DNA of 5,513 nucleotides from Angelakisella sp. (GCA_022795575.1 JAAWGY010000187.1:1-5513), one strand, 5' to 3'. Positions 1 through 5,303 are shown, numbered from the stretch's first letter. Made by a program: numbers and translations. The notes: generated from the sequence alone by a model not told the origin.

Positions 1-960
1 ATCGCCATCCTCATCGGCCATACCCAGGGGAATCCCTACGGGGGATATTCCGGCGGGTATAAGCACTGCGCCACCGGCATCTCCCACTGGCGGTCCATCG
101 CCGCCCACCATGTCCCCAAGGTGATGCACCAGCCGGACTTTGTCCCTGTCTCCACCAGCAGCGTGATGCGGGGCAAGTTTGACCAGCAGGGGATGCTGAT
201 GGAGGAGAAGATGGGCAAAAAATTCTTCTGCTGCGACGCGGTGCTGGATACCAAGTCCCGGCAGATCGCCATCTTCTCCGGCTGGGCCAAGGAGCTACAG
301 CCCGTCAGCTGGGCGGTGGCCGACAAGCGCACCTATGTCCACTGGGCCGAGAAGAAGTACGACATCATCGTCTTCGGGATGCCCACCAACTTCCACTACG
401 GGGCAGGCATGGGCACCAACCCCATCCAGATGATGCAGGCCCTTTCTGCCCAGGTGATCCGCCACAAGCGCATCATGTCCGACCGGTGCGTCTTTATCGT
501 CTCCAGCATCTGCGACGGCTGGTTCCACGAGGAGCGGTGGCCCTACCTGCGGGAGCTGTACGAGATGTTCCAGCACGACTCGATGAACATCCTGCCGGAT
601 ATGGACCGGTATGGCGAGTACTTCGCCACCAAGGAGGAGTACATCCGCAAGTACCGCTTTGCCAACGCCTTCCACCCCTTCCACGGCTTCTCCATGATGA
701 GCTGCGGCCATTTGGCGGAGGAGCACACCAGCGCCATCTACATCGTGGGGGCCCGGGAGCCGGGCATCGCCCGCGGGATGGGCCTTAAGACCCGGGCCAC
801 CTTTGAGGAGGCCATCGCCGACGCCATGCGGAAGTACACCGGCCCGGAGCCCAACATCCTGGCGCTGCCCCGGACCTTTACCACCGCCGCCGTCCACCTG
901 TGCATGAAGGACCCGGCGCTGAACGGGGCGCCGGTGAACGGCCACCCCTGCGGTGGCTGA
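1..960 (+). CDS. LarA-like nickel-pincer hydroxyacid racemase/epimerase, 5' end missing
   Basis: The frame is open from base 1, so 319 C-terminal residues are visible; family members have about 420-430, so the N-terminal ~100 are off the window. LarA enzymes are cytoplasmic and use a nickel pyridinium-dithiocarboxylate pincer cofactor to racemise or epimerise alpha-hydroxy acids by hydride transfer. Residues 14-26 (GGYSGGYK then ATG) match the cofactor-binding loop: Lys21 fits the lysine tethering the cofactor (K184 in Lactiplantibacillus LarA), and His37, 16 residues later, fits the nickel ligand H200. Ten residues before the lysine, where LarA has catalytic H174, there is Asn11. A later segment, GMGTNPIQMMQ (about 134-146), sits where LarA has Q295 and K298; here Gln seems kept and Lys looks like Gln, by eye. 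The end (FEEAIADAM, ILALPRTFTTAA) is typical of the family C-terminal domain. Family membership is firm; the substrate is unknown, and the enzyme is probably not a plain lactate racemase. It is translationally linked to the carrier gene that follows. Confidence 0.85.
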   Translation: MAILIGHTQGNPYGGYSGGYKHCATGISHWRSIAAHHVPKVMHQPDFVPVSTSSVMRGKFDQQGMLMEEKMGKKFFCCDAVLDTKSRQIAIFSGWAKELQPVSWAVADKRTYVHWAEKKYDIIVFGMPTNFHYGAGMGTNPIQMMQALSAQVIRHKRIMSDRCVFIVSSICDGWFHEERWPYLRELYEMFQHDSMNILPDMDRYGEYFATKEEYIRKYRFANAFHPFHGFSMMSCGHLAEEHTSAIYIVGAREPGIARGMGLKTRATFEEAIADAMRKYTGPEPNILALPRTFTTAAVHLCMKDPALNGAPVNGHPCGG

Positions 961-961
961 T

Positions 962-1744
962 ATGACCGGGCTGCTGTATTTTCTCATCGCCATTGGGGCC
1001 ACCACGGTGGGGGCCCTTACCGGCATGGGGGGCGGGGTGATCATCAAACCGGTGATGGATGTCATCGGGGCCTATGACGCCGCCACCATCGGGGTGCTGT
1101 CCTCCATCACCGTCTTTTCCATGTCGGTGGTCTCCATCGGCAAGCAGATGCTGGCAAGGACCAGCATCCCCTTTGGCACCGCCATCCCCCTGGCCATCGG
1201 TTCGGTGGCCGGGGGGCAGCTGGGCCAGATGATGCTGACCGCCCTTACCGCCGGGCTGCCCAACGCCCAGGTGACGGCGGTGCAGAACGTGGTGCTGGGG
1301 CTGCTGATCCTGGTGGTCTACTGGTACATGAGGCACAAGGGGAGCATCCCCGGCAAGCGGTGGGACAGCCTCCTGCCCGCCCTGCTGGTGGGGGTGTTTT
1401 TGGGCATCTGCTCCTCCTTTTTGGGGATTGGGGGCGGGCCCATCAACGTGGCCCTGATCATCTTCCTTTTCTCCTACGACACCAAGACGGCGGCGGTCTG
1501 CTCGCTGATCACCATCCTGTTCGCCCAGGTCTCCAAGCTCTGCTCGGTGGCGCTGGGGGCGGGGTTTGCCGCCTACGACCTTACCGCTGCCCCGGCCATG
1601 GTGGCGGGGGCGATTGCGGGGGGCTTTCTGGGCGCGGCGCTGAACAAGAAGCTCTCCGAAAAGGCGGTGGAAAGGGCCTTTAACGGGGTACAGCTGCTGG
1701 TGCTGGGCATCTGTGTCTTTAACATCATCCGAAACATCCGATAG
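962..1744 (+). CDS. TauE/SafE family membrane carrier (DUF81)
   Basis: An integral membrane protein of 260 residues with about eight hydrophobic segments, typical in length for the TauE/SafE family, whose members are reported or proposed to move sulfite, sulfonates or other organic anions. The family's internal duplication is plain: GALTGMGGG near the N-terminus and FLGIGGGP near residue 155 are the paired glycine motifs heading each half. A basic loop (MRHKGSIPGKRW) separates the halves. The start is uncertain: ATG 962 begins one base after the racemase stop, and GTG 953 overlaps it by 8 bases and would add three residues. Neither has a strong ribosome binding site, so translation is probably coupled to the upstream gene. 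This coupling suggests it carries the racemase's substrate or product. Direction of transport and substrate cannot be told from sequence; sulfite export is only the default label. Confidence 0.85.
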   Translation: MTGLLYFLIAIGATTVGALTGMGGGVIIKPVMDVIGAYDAATIGVLSSITVFSMSVVSIGKQMLARTSIPFGTAIPLAIGSVAGGQLGQMMLTALTAGLPNAQVTAVQNVVLGLLILVVYWYMRHKGSIPGKRWDSLLPALLVGVFLGICSSFLGIGGGPINVALIIFLFSYDTKTAAVCSLITILFAQVSKLCSVALGAGFAAYDLTAAPAMVAGAIAGGFLGAALNKKLSEKAVERAFNGVQLLVLGICVFNIIRNIR

Positions 1745-1747
1745 GAG
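1743..1747 (+). promoter_or_regulatory. Ribosome binding site deciding the epimerase start
   Basis: AGGAG overlaps the TAG stop of the carrier gene. It lies 9 bases before ATG 1757 but only 3 before GTG 1751, so ATG 1757 is the likely start. Confidence 0.75.
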
Positions 1748-1756
1748 TGTGTGACC

Positions 1757-2536
1757 ATGGAATACACCATCAAAAAGGGCAGGCTGACGCTGACGGCCTC
1801 GGAGCACGGGGCGGAGCTGCGGAGCCTGACCCATGACAAGCGGGAGCTTTTGTGGGACGGCAAGGAGGAGGTTTGGCCCCGGCGGGCGCCGGTCTGCTTC
1901 CCCTGGGTAGGCAAGTTAGCGGGGGAGGCGGGGAGCTTTGGGGGCTGGCAGTGCAAGGGGCCCCAGCACGGGTTTGTCCGGGACCTGGAGCATCTGCTGG
2001 TGGACCGGGGGGAGGATTTTCTCCGCTTCCGGGTGAGCTGGGCAGGGGAGGAGAGGTGGCCCTGGGCCTTCTCCTTTGAGACAGAGCACCGGCTCACCGA
2101 AGACGGGGCGGTGACGACCTGCACCGTTACCAACGCGGACCGGCGGCCGATGGCGATACAGTTAGGGTTCCACCCGGGGTTTGTCTGCCCGATGCTGCCG
2201 GGGACGGGGGTAGAGGAGTACCAGGTGCGGTTTGAGGGGGGGCTGGTGGTTCCGCTGACGGAGCACCTGTTTGACGACGATTCCATCCGGTACGACGGGG
2301 TTGGCGCCTGGGCGCGGCTGGAGCACAGGGAGAGCGGGCGGTATCTCCAGGTGGGGACCGAGGGGTTCTACTGTGTGCTGCTGTGGAGCAAGCCGGGGAT
2401 TCCGGGGTTTTTGTGCATTGAGCCGTGGCAGGGGTATCCGGGGCCGGAGGAGGCGCTGGACCAGCGCCCCGGGGCGGTGGTGCTGGCCCCGGCGGAGAGC
2501 CGGAGCTGGAAGCAGGAGATTACGGTAGGGCTGTAG
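1757..2536 (+). CDS. Aldose 1-epimerase family protein (LacX-like mutarotase)
   Basis: A 259-residue cytoplasmic protein of the galactose mutarotase-like beta-sandwich fold. Aldose 1-epimerases interconvert alpha and beta anomers of a sugar. The active-site elements are present in order: the APVCFPWVGKL strand (residues 44-54), PQHGFVRD (69-76) with His71, LGFHPGF (136-142) with His139 as the likely acid, and CIEPWQG (220-226) with Glu222 as the likely base. The length and the short form of the motifs match the LacX/YihR-type branch rather than the longer (~340 residue) GalM enzymes; members of this branch are often of unknown substrate and may act on phosphorylated or acidic sugars. It begins 12 bases after the carrier stop and closes the operon. 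Together with the LarA-like enzyme it suggests a sugar or sugar-acid substrate, which is inference. Confidence 0.85.
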   Translation: MEYTIKKGRLTLTASEHGAELRSLTHDKRELLWDGKEEVWPRRAPVCFPWVGKLAGEAGSFGGWQCKGPQHGFVRDLEHLLVDRGEDFLRFRVSWAGEERWPWAFSFETEHRLTEDGAVTTCTVTNADRRPMAIQLGFHPGFVCPMLPGTGVEEYQVRFEGGLVVPLTEHLFDDDSIRYDGVGAWARLEHRESGRYLQVGTEGFYCVLLWSKPGIPGFLCIEPWQGYPGPEEALDQRPGAVVLAPAESRSWKQEITVGL

Positions 2537-2537
2537 G

Positions 2538-2577
2538 GGAGAAGCGAGCAACCTGTGGGACAGCTGCTTCGCTTCCC
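2538..2577 (+). terminator. Stem-loop just after the epimerase stop, possible operon end
   Basis: Starting one base after the TAG, 16 base pairs can form: GG/CC, GAAGCGA/TCGCTTC, GCA/TGC and CTGT/ACAG around a GGG loop, with only single-base bulges and one small internal loop. The position fits the end of the operon transcript. No U-tract follows, so it may act as a 3' stabiliser or a Rho-dependent end rather than an intrinsic terminator. A weaker competing stem (2563-2567 with 2583-2587) overlaps its 3' arm. Confidence 0.45.
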
Positions 2578-2657
2578 GGAAGGCAGCAGCCACATTTCGC
2601 CCCACCCACCCGAATTGCCCAGTCCACCCCACACCAACTGCGTCGGCACCACACCCC

Positions 2658-2734
2658 CATTTTCCCCCGCAAATACGAAGACAGCGTCATCCCGGTTAAG
2701 GGAACGACGCTGTCCTCGTATGTATGGGAAAGTG
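2658..2734. repeat. Long imperfect palindrome between convergent genes
   Basis: Arms 2673-2688 and 2706-2721 match over 16 bases with one difference. That difference (2679/2715) is A-C in the plus transcript but G-U in the minus transcript, so the minus RNA is fully paired. An inner stem TCCC/GGGA (2690-2693/2700-2703) closes a six-base GGTTAA loop. Outside the main arms, 2658-2666 and 2726-2734 can add nine more pairs in the plus RNA. It lies about 43 bases past the stop of the minus-strand regulator. No T-run follows on either strand, so a classical terminator is not supported. A dispersed intergenic palindrome of the REP type is possible, but copy number cannot be seen here. Confidence 0.6.
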
Positions 2735-2763
2735 AGAAGATGGCTGTTTTGGGGACGGAGATC

Positions 2764-3420
2764 TTAAGAAAGCTCCTTGCTCTCTCCGTCGTTGATGTAG
2801 TTGTATATGGTGTACCGGGATATGTCGTAGTACTTTGCCACAACGCTGGCGGCGTTCTTAATCTTAAAGGCACCACGACGGTTGAGGTAATTGATCCCCT
2901 CTATTTTGTGTTCCCGGGTCATGTGGGCCACCGGCACCCCAACATAGTTGATGGAATCGGCAATCATGGCCACCAGCAGGTCCTCCACGTTGTCGAAAAA
3001 AACCGCATCGGCCGGGTCCTGTTGAAAGCTGGCGGGGTTCATCTTAATGAACCGGTCCAGAAAATTCCGGGAGCTGATTAGCTCGGTGATATCGAAGTTG
3101 ACGCAGAGGGCCCCCATCACCTTGCCGCTGTCATCCCGCAGGTGGATGGTGCTGGAGCGGAGGAAGCGCCCGTCCTGGGTTTGGGTAACGTAGTTGTACC
3201 TGCCGTCCTCTTCCTCTTTGCCGGGCATAATCCGCAGCCCAATGCGGCGCTCCCCGTTGCCTACCGCGCGGCCAGTTACCTGACCGTTGGCAATGGCTAC
3301 AATCGAGGAGGCATCCTTGGTGTAATCGTGGAGCACGAATTCGCAGCCTTCCCCAAAGTGCTTTGCCAGCCCCTGGATTAGGGGGGTGAGAATCGGGAGC
3401 ATCTCGTTGACGGAGTTCAT
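2764..3420 (-). CDS. YheO/DauR-like transcriptional regulator (PAS-like domain plus HTH)
   Basis: A 218-residue cytoplasmic DNA-binding protein. Residues about 8-117 are the YheO-like PAS domain, recognisable from CEFVLHDYTKDASSIVAIANG and GRAVGN, ending in MGALCVNFDIT. Residues about 183-211 (GAFKIKNAASVVAKYYDISR onward to TIYNYIND) form the C-terminal helix-turn-helix of the same family. The best-known relative, Pseudomonas DauR, represses D-arginine catabolism genes, but most members have unknown ligands, so the signal sensed here is not known. The start at 3420 is set by a near-perfect AAGGAGGT five bases upstream and by agreement with the N-terminus expected of the family. The reading frame stays open upstream to 3723, and an in-frame ATG at 3531 would add 37 residues, but that stretch looks like leader RNA. 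The gene converges on the racemase operon and diverges from ackA; which of these it controls is not shown. Confidence 0.85.
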   Translation of the reverse strand: MNSVNEMLPILTPLIQGLAKHFGEGCEFVLHDYTKDASSIVAIANGQVTGRAVGNGERRIGLRIMPGKEEEDGRYNYVTQTQDGRFLRSSTIHLRDDSGKVMGALCVNFDITELISSRNFLDRFIKMNPASFQQDPADAVFFDNVEDLLVAMIADSINYVGVPVAHMTREHKIEGINYLNRRGAFKIKNAASVVAKYYDISRYTIYNYINDGESKELS

Positions 3421-3425
3421 GGCAG

Positions 3426-3433
3426 ACCTCCTT
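3426..3433 (-). promoter_or_regulatory. Strong ribosome binding site of the YheO-like regulator
   Basis: AAGGAGGT on the minus strand, five bases before ATG 3420. It fixes the start and argues against the open upstream extension. The bases immediately after it, together with the AU of the start codon, are complementary to an upstream leader segment. Confidence 0.85.
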
Positions 3434-3569
3434 GTCTCGGCGGCTCCAGGGATTACACCCAGCGGGTCCCCAACGGCCCCCCTCGGGCCGTTGGGATACC
3501 GCGCCTTTGCGCCGGGCCGGACCTCTGCCATTGCTCCGCGCCCCGCAGAACGCAGGAGCAGGAGATGAC

Positions 3570-3653
3570 CTACCGGAGTAGATCGCTCACGGGCGGTGGC
3601 CCGGCGGCGCCGGGAAATTCTGGAGCAATGACCTGCTGATTCAGCGTGTTCAT
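3570..3653 (-). CDS. Possible 27-residue leader peptide with a Pro-Pro-Pro motif
   Basis: A small open frame inside the regulator's leader, ATG 3653 to TAG 3570-3572, preceded by AAGAAGGA about four bases before the ATG. The peptide begins MNTLNQQVIAPEF and ends GPPPVSDLLR. Pro19-21 is a motif known to slow ribosomes when EF-P is limiting. It lies in a different frame from the regulator. Translating it would sweep through 3632-3622, the strand that can hold the start-codon-blocking segment away. It may be a real regulatory peptide or chance: a 28-codon frame in GC-rich DNA is not rare, and there is no homology to lean on. Confidence 0.35.
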   Translation of the reverse strand: MNTLNQQVIAPEFPGAAGPPPVSDLLR

Positions 3654-3713
3654 TTTGTCCTTCTTTCTTTTCTTCTGCCGCCGGAACGCCACCTGTGAGC
3701 TTTCCTTGGGAAC

Positions 3714-3742
3714 AATATAACACAACCGGGGACGGATTTCAA
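3714..3742 (-). promoter_or_regulatory. Sigma-A type promoter of the YheO-like regulator
   Basis: On the minus strand, TTGAAA (3742-3737) and TATATT (3719-3714) are separated by exactly 17 bases. An A/T-rich block with AAAATTTTAG lies directly upstream and could act as an UP element. Transcription should start near 3706-3708. Confidence 0.8.
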
Positions 3743-3750
3743 CTAAAATT

Positions 3751-3761
3751 TTAAGCCTTAA
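3751..3761. promoter_or_regulatory. Small palindrome TTAAGCCTTAA upstream of the regulator promoter
   Basis: TTAAG-C-CTTAA is a perfect 11-base dyad centred about 50 bases before the predicted start of the regulator transcript, directly behind the UP-like A/T block. It is a possible operator, or only part of an A/T-rich UP element. Confidence 0.25.
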
Positions 3762-3774
3762 ACAAAGATTGTCG

Positions 3775-3829
3775 GATGTTACAAAATCTCGTCACCGCTT
3801 CTGTGGGAAAGCACCATGATGTCACAAAA
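3775..3829. repeat. Twelve-base direct repeat, possible tandem operator
   Basis: GATGTTACAAAA (3775-3786) and GATGTCACAAAA (3818-3829) agree at 11 of 12 bases. Their starts are 43 bases apart, close to four helical turns, so both copies face the same side of the DNA. They lie about 68-122 bases upstream of the predicted regulator transcript start and upstream of the ackA promoter. They could bind a regulator of either gene, but no binding protein is identified. Confidence 0.35.
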
Positions 3830-4007
3830 AGCGGAAGAAATTCTGCATCGTTTGGGGCAAAAGAGGGGTGTTTGGGATGAAATCGCGTGCTTTTTTTATT
3901 TTTTCTCCAAATTTGAATTTTTCTACAGGCAGGAATTTTTGCCCAAAAAATACTTATATGCGGCATCCAAGGGTGGTCGGACGAGTCCCAAAAAAACGGC
4001 GGCACCC
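3830..4007. other. AT-rich divergent intergenic DNA without a convincing gene
   Basis: This is the middle of the region between the regulator and ackA, visibly richer in A and T than the flanking genes, with runs of T and A (3893-3906, 3943-3951). Open frames cross it on both strands, but they lack good ribosome binding sites and show no recognisable protein. The left half of an inverted repeat (3968-3975) is its only clear structure. Confidence 0.5.
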
Positions 4008-4010
4008 TTG
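3968..4010 (+). repeat. Inverted repeat overlapping the ackA -35 element
   Basis: CAAGGGTG (3968-3975) and CACCCTTG (4003-4010) are perfect eight-base inverted arms. The right arm includes the TTG of the predicted ackA -35 element. Between them lies a smaller dyad, GGAC-GA-GTCC. The position suits a repressor or looping site, but chance is possible. Confidence 0.35.
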
Positions 4011-4036
4011 TATTTTTTGCCAAAATGTACTAAAAT
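4008..4036 (+). promoter_or_regulatory. Predicted sigma-A type promoter of ackA
   Basis: TTGTAT (4008-4013) and TAAAAT (4031-4036) are separated by 17 bases. Transcription would begin near 4043, giving a leader of about 50 bases with no obvious structure. Confidence 0.65.
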
Positions 4037-4080
4037 AAGAAAAGAGATTTTCCCATCCCCAATCATTTTGAAAAACTACA

Positions 4081-4087
4081 AAAGGAG
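4081..4087 (+). promoter_or_regulatory. Ribosome binding site deciding the ackA start
   Basis: AAAGGAG lies 8 bases before ATG 4096 and only 2 before the in-frame GTG 4090. ATG 4096 is therefore the likely start and gives the usual acetate kinase N-terminus MKVLVINAGSSS. Confidence 0.8.
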
Positions 4088-4095
4088 CCGTGAAG

Positions 4096-5283
4096 ATGAA
4101 AGTATTGGTAATCAATGCCGGCAGCTCTTCCCTTAAGTACCAGCTGATTGAGATGCAGGACGAATCGGTTTTAGCGAAAGGCAACTGCGAGCGCATCGGG
4201 GTTGACGGCCACATCGGCCACAAGACCGCCGCCGGGGCCAAGGTGGAGTATGACGCCAGCTTCCCCACCCACAAGGAGGCCTTTATGGAGCTGGTCAAGG
4301 TGCTTACCACCGGCGAGGGCAAGGTCATCGACGACGTCAAGGAGATTGCCGCCATCGGCCACCGGGTGCTCCACGGCGGCGAGATCTACAAGGTCTCCAG
4401 TGTGGTGGACGAAAAGCTCATCAGCACGGTAGAGGGGCTCTCCGAGCTGGGACCGCTCCACAATCCCCCCCAGGCGGTGGCTATGCGGGCCTGCCGGGAG
4501 GTATTTGGCGAGGCGGTGCCCATGGTGGCGGTCTTTGACACCTCCTTCCACCAGACCATGCCCCCCAAGGCCTATATGTTCGGTATCCCCTATGAGTACT
4601 ACGAGAAGTACTCCATCCGCCGCTACGGCTTCCACGGCACCAGCCACCGGTATGTTTCCGGCCGCTACAAGGAGCTCACCGGCGGGGTGCGCAACCTGAT
4701 CACCTGCCACATGGGCAACGGCTCCTCCATCTCGGCCATCAAGGACGGCAAGGTAGTGGATACCTCCATGGGCCTCACCCCCCTGGACGGCTTCGTTATG
4801 GGCACCCGCTGCGGCGGCATCGATCCCTCGGTTGTCACCTATGTGATGAACAAGGAGGGCTTTACTCCCGACGAGATGTCCAACCTGATGAACAAGAAGT
4901 CCGGGTTCCTGGGGATCTCCGGGGTTTCCTCCGACTGCCGGGACATCAAGGACGCTGCTGCCAAGGGCAACGCTCGGGCTCAGCTGGCGCTGGATATGCT
5001 GGTGTACCAGGTGAAGAAGGTTATCGGCGGTTATGCTGCTGGCATGGGCGGGGTGGATGCGCTGGTCTTTACCGGCGGCATCGGCGAGAACGACGCTTCC
5101 ATCCGGGCGGCGATCTGCGCCGGCATGGACTACATGGGGTTGACCATTGACGAGAAGGCCAACGACACCCGCAGCGAGACTCGGATTTCTATCCCTGGGT
5201 CTAAGGTGGATGTTTGGGTGATTCCTACCAACGAGGAGATTCTTATCGCCCGGGATACGGTGGAGTTGTCCGGGGTGAAATAA
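4096..5283 (+). CDS. ackA: Acetate kinase
   Basis: A complete 395-residue cytoplasmic enzyme that interconverts acetyl phosphate + ADP and acetate + ATP. In a fermenting anaerobe it is the ATP-yielding last step of acetate formation. The length matches the family (about 395-405). Both family signatures are present: VINAGSSSLKY (residues 5-15) and YGFHGTSHRYVS (177-188). Catalytic and substrate residues expected from the Methanosarcina enzyme are all found: Asn7, Arg90 in IGHRVLHGG, Asp148 in VFDTS, His180, Arg238 in GTRCGGIDP, and Glu380 in PTNEE. Phosphate loops HMGNGSSISAI (205-215) and FTGGIGEN (325-332) are intact. Phosphotransacetylase (pta), often next to ackA, is not in the 2.5 kb upstream or directly after the gene. 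It has its own promoter and terminator, so it is probably transcribed alone. Confidence 0.98.
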   Translation: MKVLVINAGSSSLKYQLIEMQDESVLAKGNCERIGVDGHIGHKTAAGAKVEYDASFPTHKEAFMELVKVLTTGEGKVIDDVKEIAAIGHRVLHGGEIYKVSSVVDEKLISTVEGLSELGPLHNPPQAVAMRACREVFGEAVPMVAVFDTSFHQTMPPKAYMFGIPYEYYEKYSIRRYGFHGTSHRYVSGRYKELTGGVRNLITCHMGNGSSISAIKDGKVVDTSMGLTPLDGFVMGTRCGGIDPSVVTYVMNKEGFTPDEMSNLMNKKSGFLGISGVSSDCRDIKDAAAKGNARAQLALDMLVYQVKKVIGGYAAGMGGVDALVFTGGIGENDASIRAAICAGMDYMGLTIDEKANDTRSETRISIPGSKVDVWVIPTNEEILIARDTVELSGVK

Positions 5284-5303
5284 GGTTAAGGCAAGATTTG
5301 AGG

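Larger units (their letters stand above)
3421..3707 (-). promoter_or_regulatory. Long structured 5' leader of the regulator gene, possible translational switch
   Basis: The promoter at 3714-3742 predicts a leader of about 287 bases. Local hairpins: CCCGGC/GCCGGG (3600-3614); a seven-pair stem capped by a UCCG tetraloop (3567-3584); and an 11-pair stem CCCAACGGCCC/GGGCCGTTGGG with a five-base loop (3469-3495). Long-range pairings: GCUCAC-A-GGUGGC (3700-3688) with GCCACC-GCCC-GUGAGC (3600-3585); GUCAUUGCUCC (3632-3622) with GGAGCAAUGGC (3537-3527, one G-U); and AUGGCAGA (3531-3524) with UCUGCCAU (3426-3419), which includes part of the start codon. The last two share 3531-3527, so they exclude each other. 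No T-run follows the hairpins, so control would act on translation. I could not match it to T-box, cobalamin, TPP or guanidine consensus elements. The pairings are read directly; the regulatory role is inference. Confidence 0.5.

Noticed and set aside
295..1065. Long minus-strand frames opposite the racemase and carrier genes
   Set aside because: These are antisense shadows typical of high-GC coding DNA, while the plus-strand proteins show clear family motifs.
2425..3081. 218-codon plus-strand open frame across the epimerase end and the regulator
   Set aside because: It overlaps two real genes out of frame, its start is a shadow of the epimerase codons, and it has low-complexity Gly/Pro content. 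The shared YEDSV peptide on both strands is simply the palindrome read twice.
3480..3510. T-box-like string GGGATACCGCG on the plus strand
   Set aside because: Only TACCGCG matches the T-box core. There is no specifier stem, terminator or amino-acid gene downstream on that strand, and the same DNA is better explained as the minus-strand leader.
3421..3723. Extension of the YheO-like protein to an upstream start at 3723
   Set aside because: It would place the promoter -10 region inside the gene and ignore the AAGGAGGT five bases before ATG 3420. The extra sequence does not resemble the family, and the region pairs extensively as RNA.
3751..4023. 90-codon minus-strand frame in the divergent region
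   Set aside because: No ribosome binding site or family resemblance; it runs through both repeats and ends beside the regulator promoter.
3816..4136. 106-codon plus-strand frame running into ackA
   Set aside because: It has no good ribosome binding site, it covers the predicted ackA promoter, and it overlaps the ackA start out of frame. The composition is that of A/T-rich noncoding DNA.
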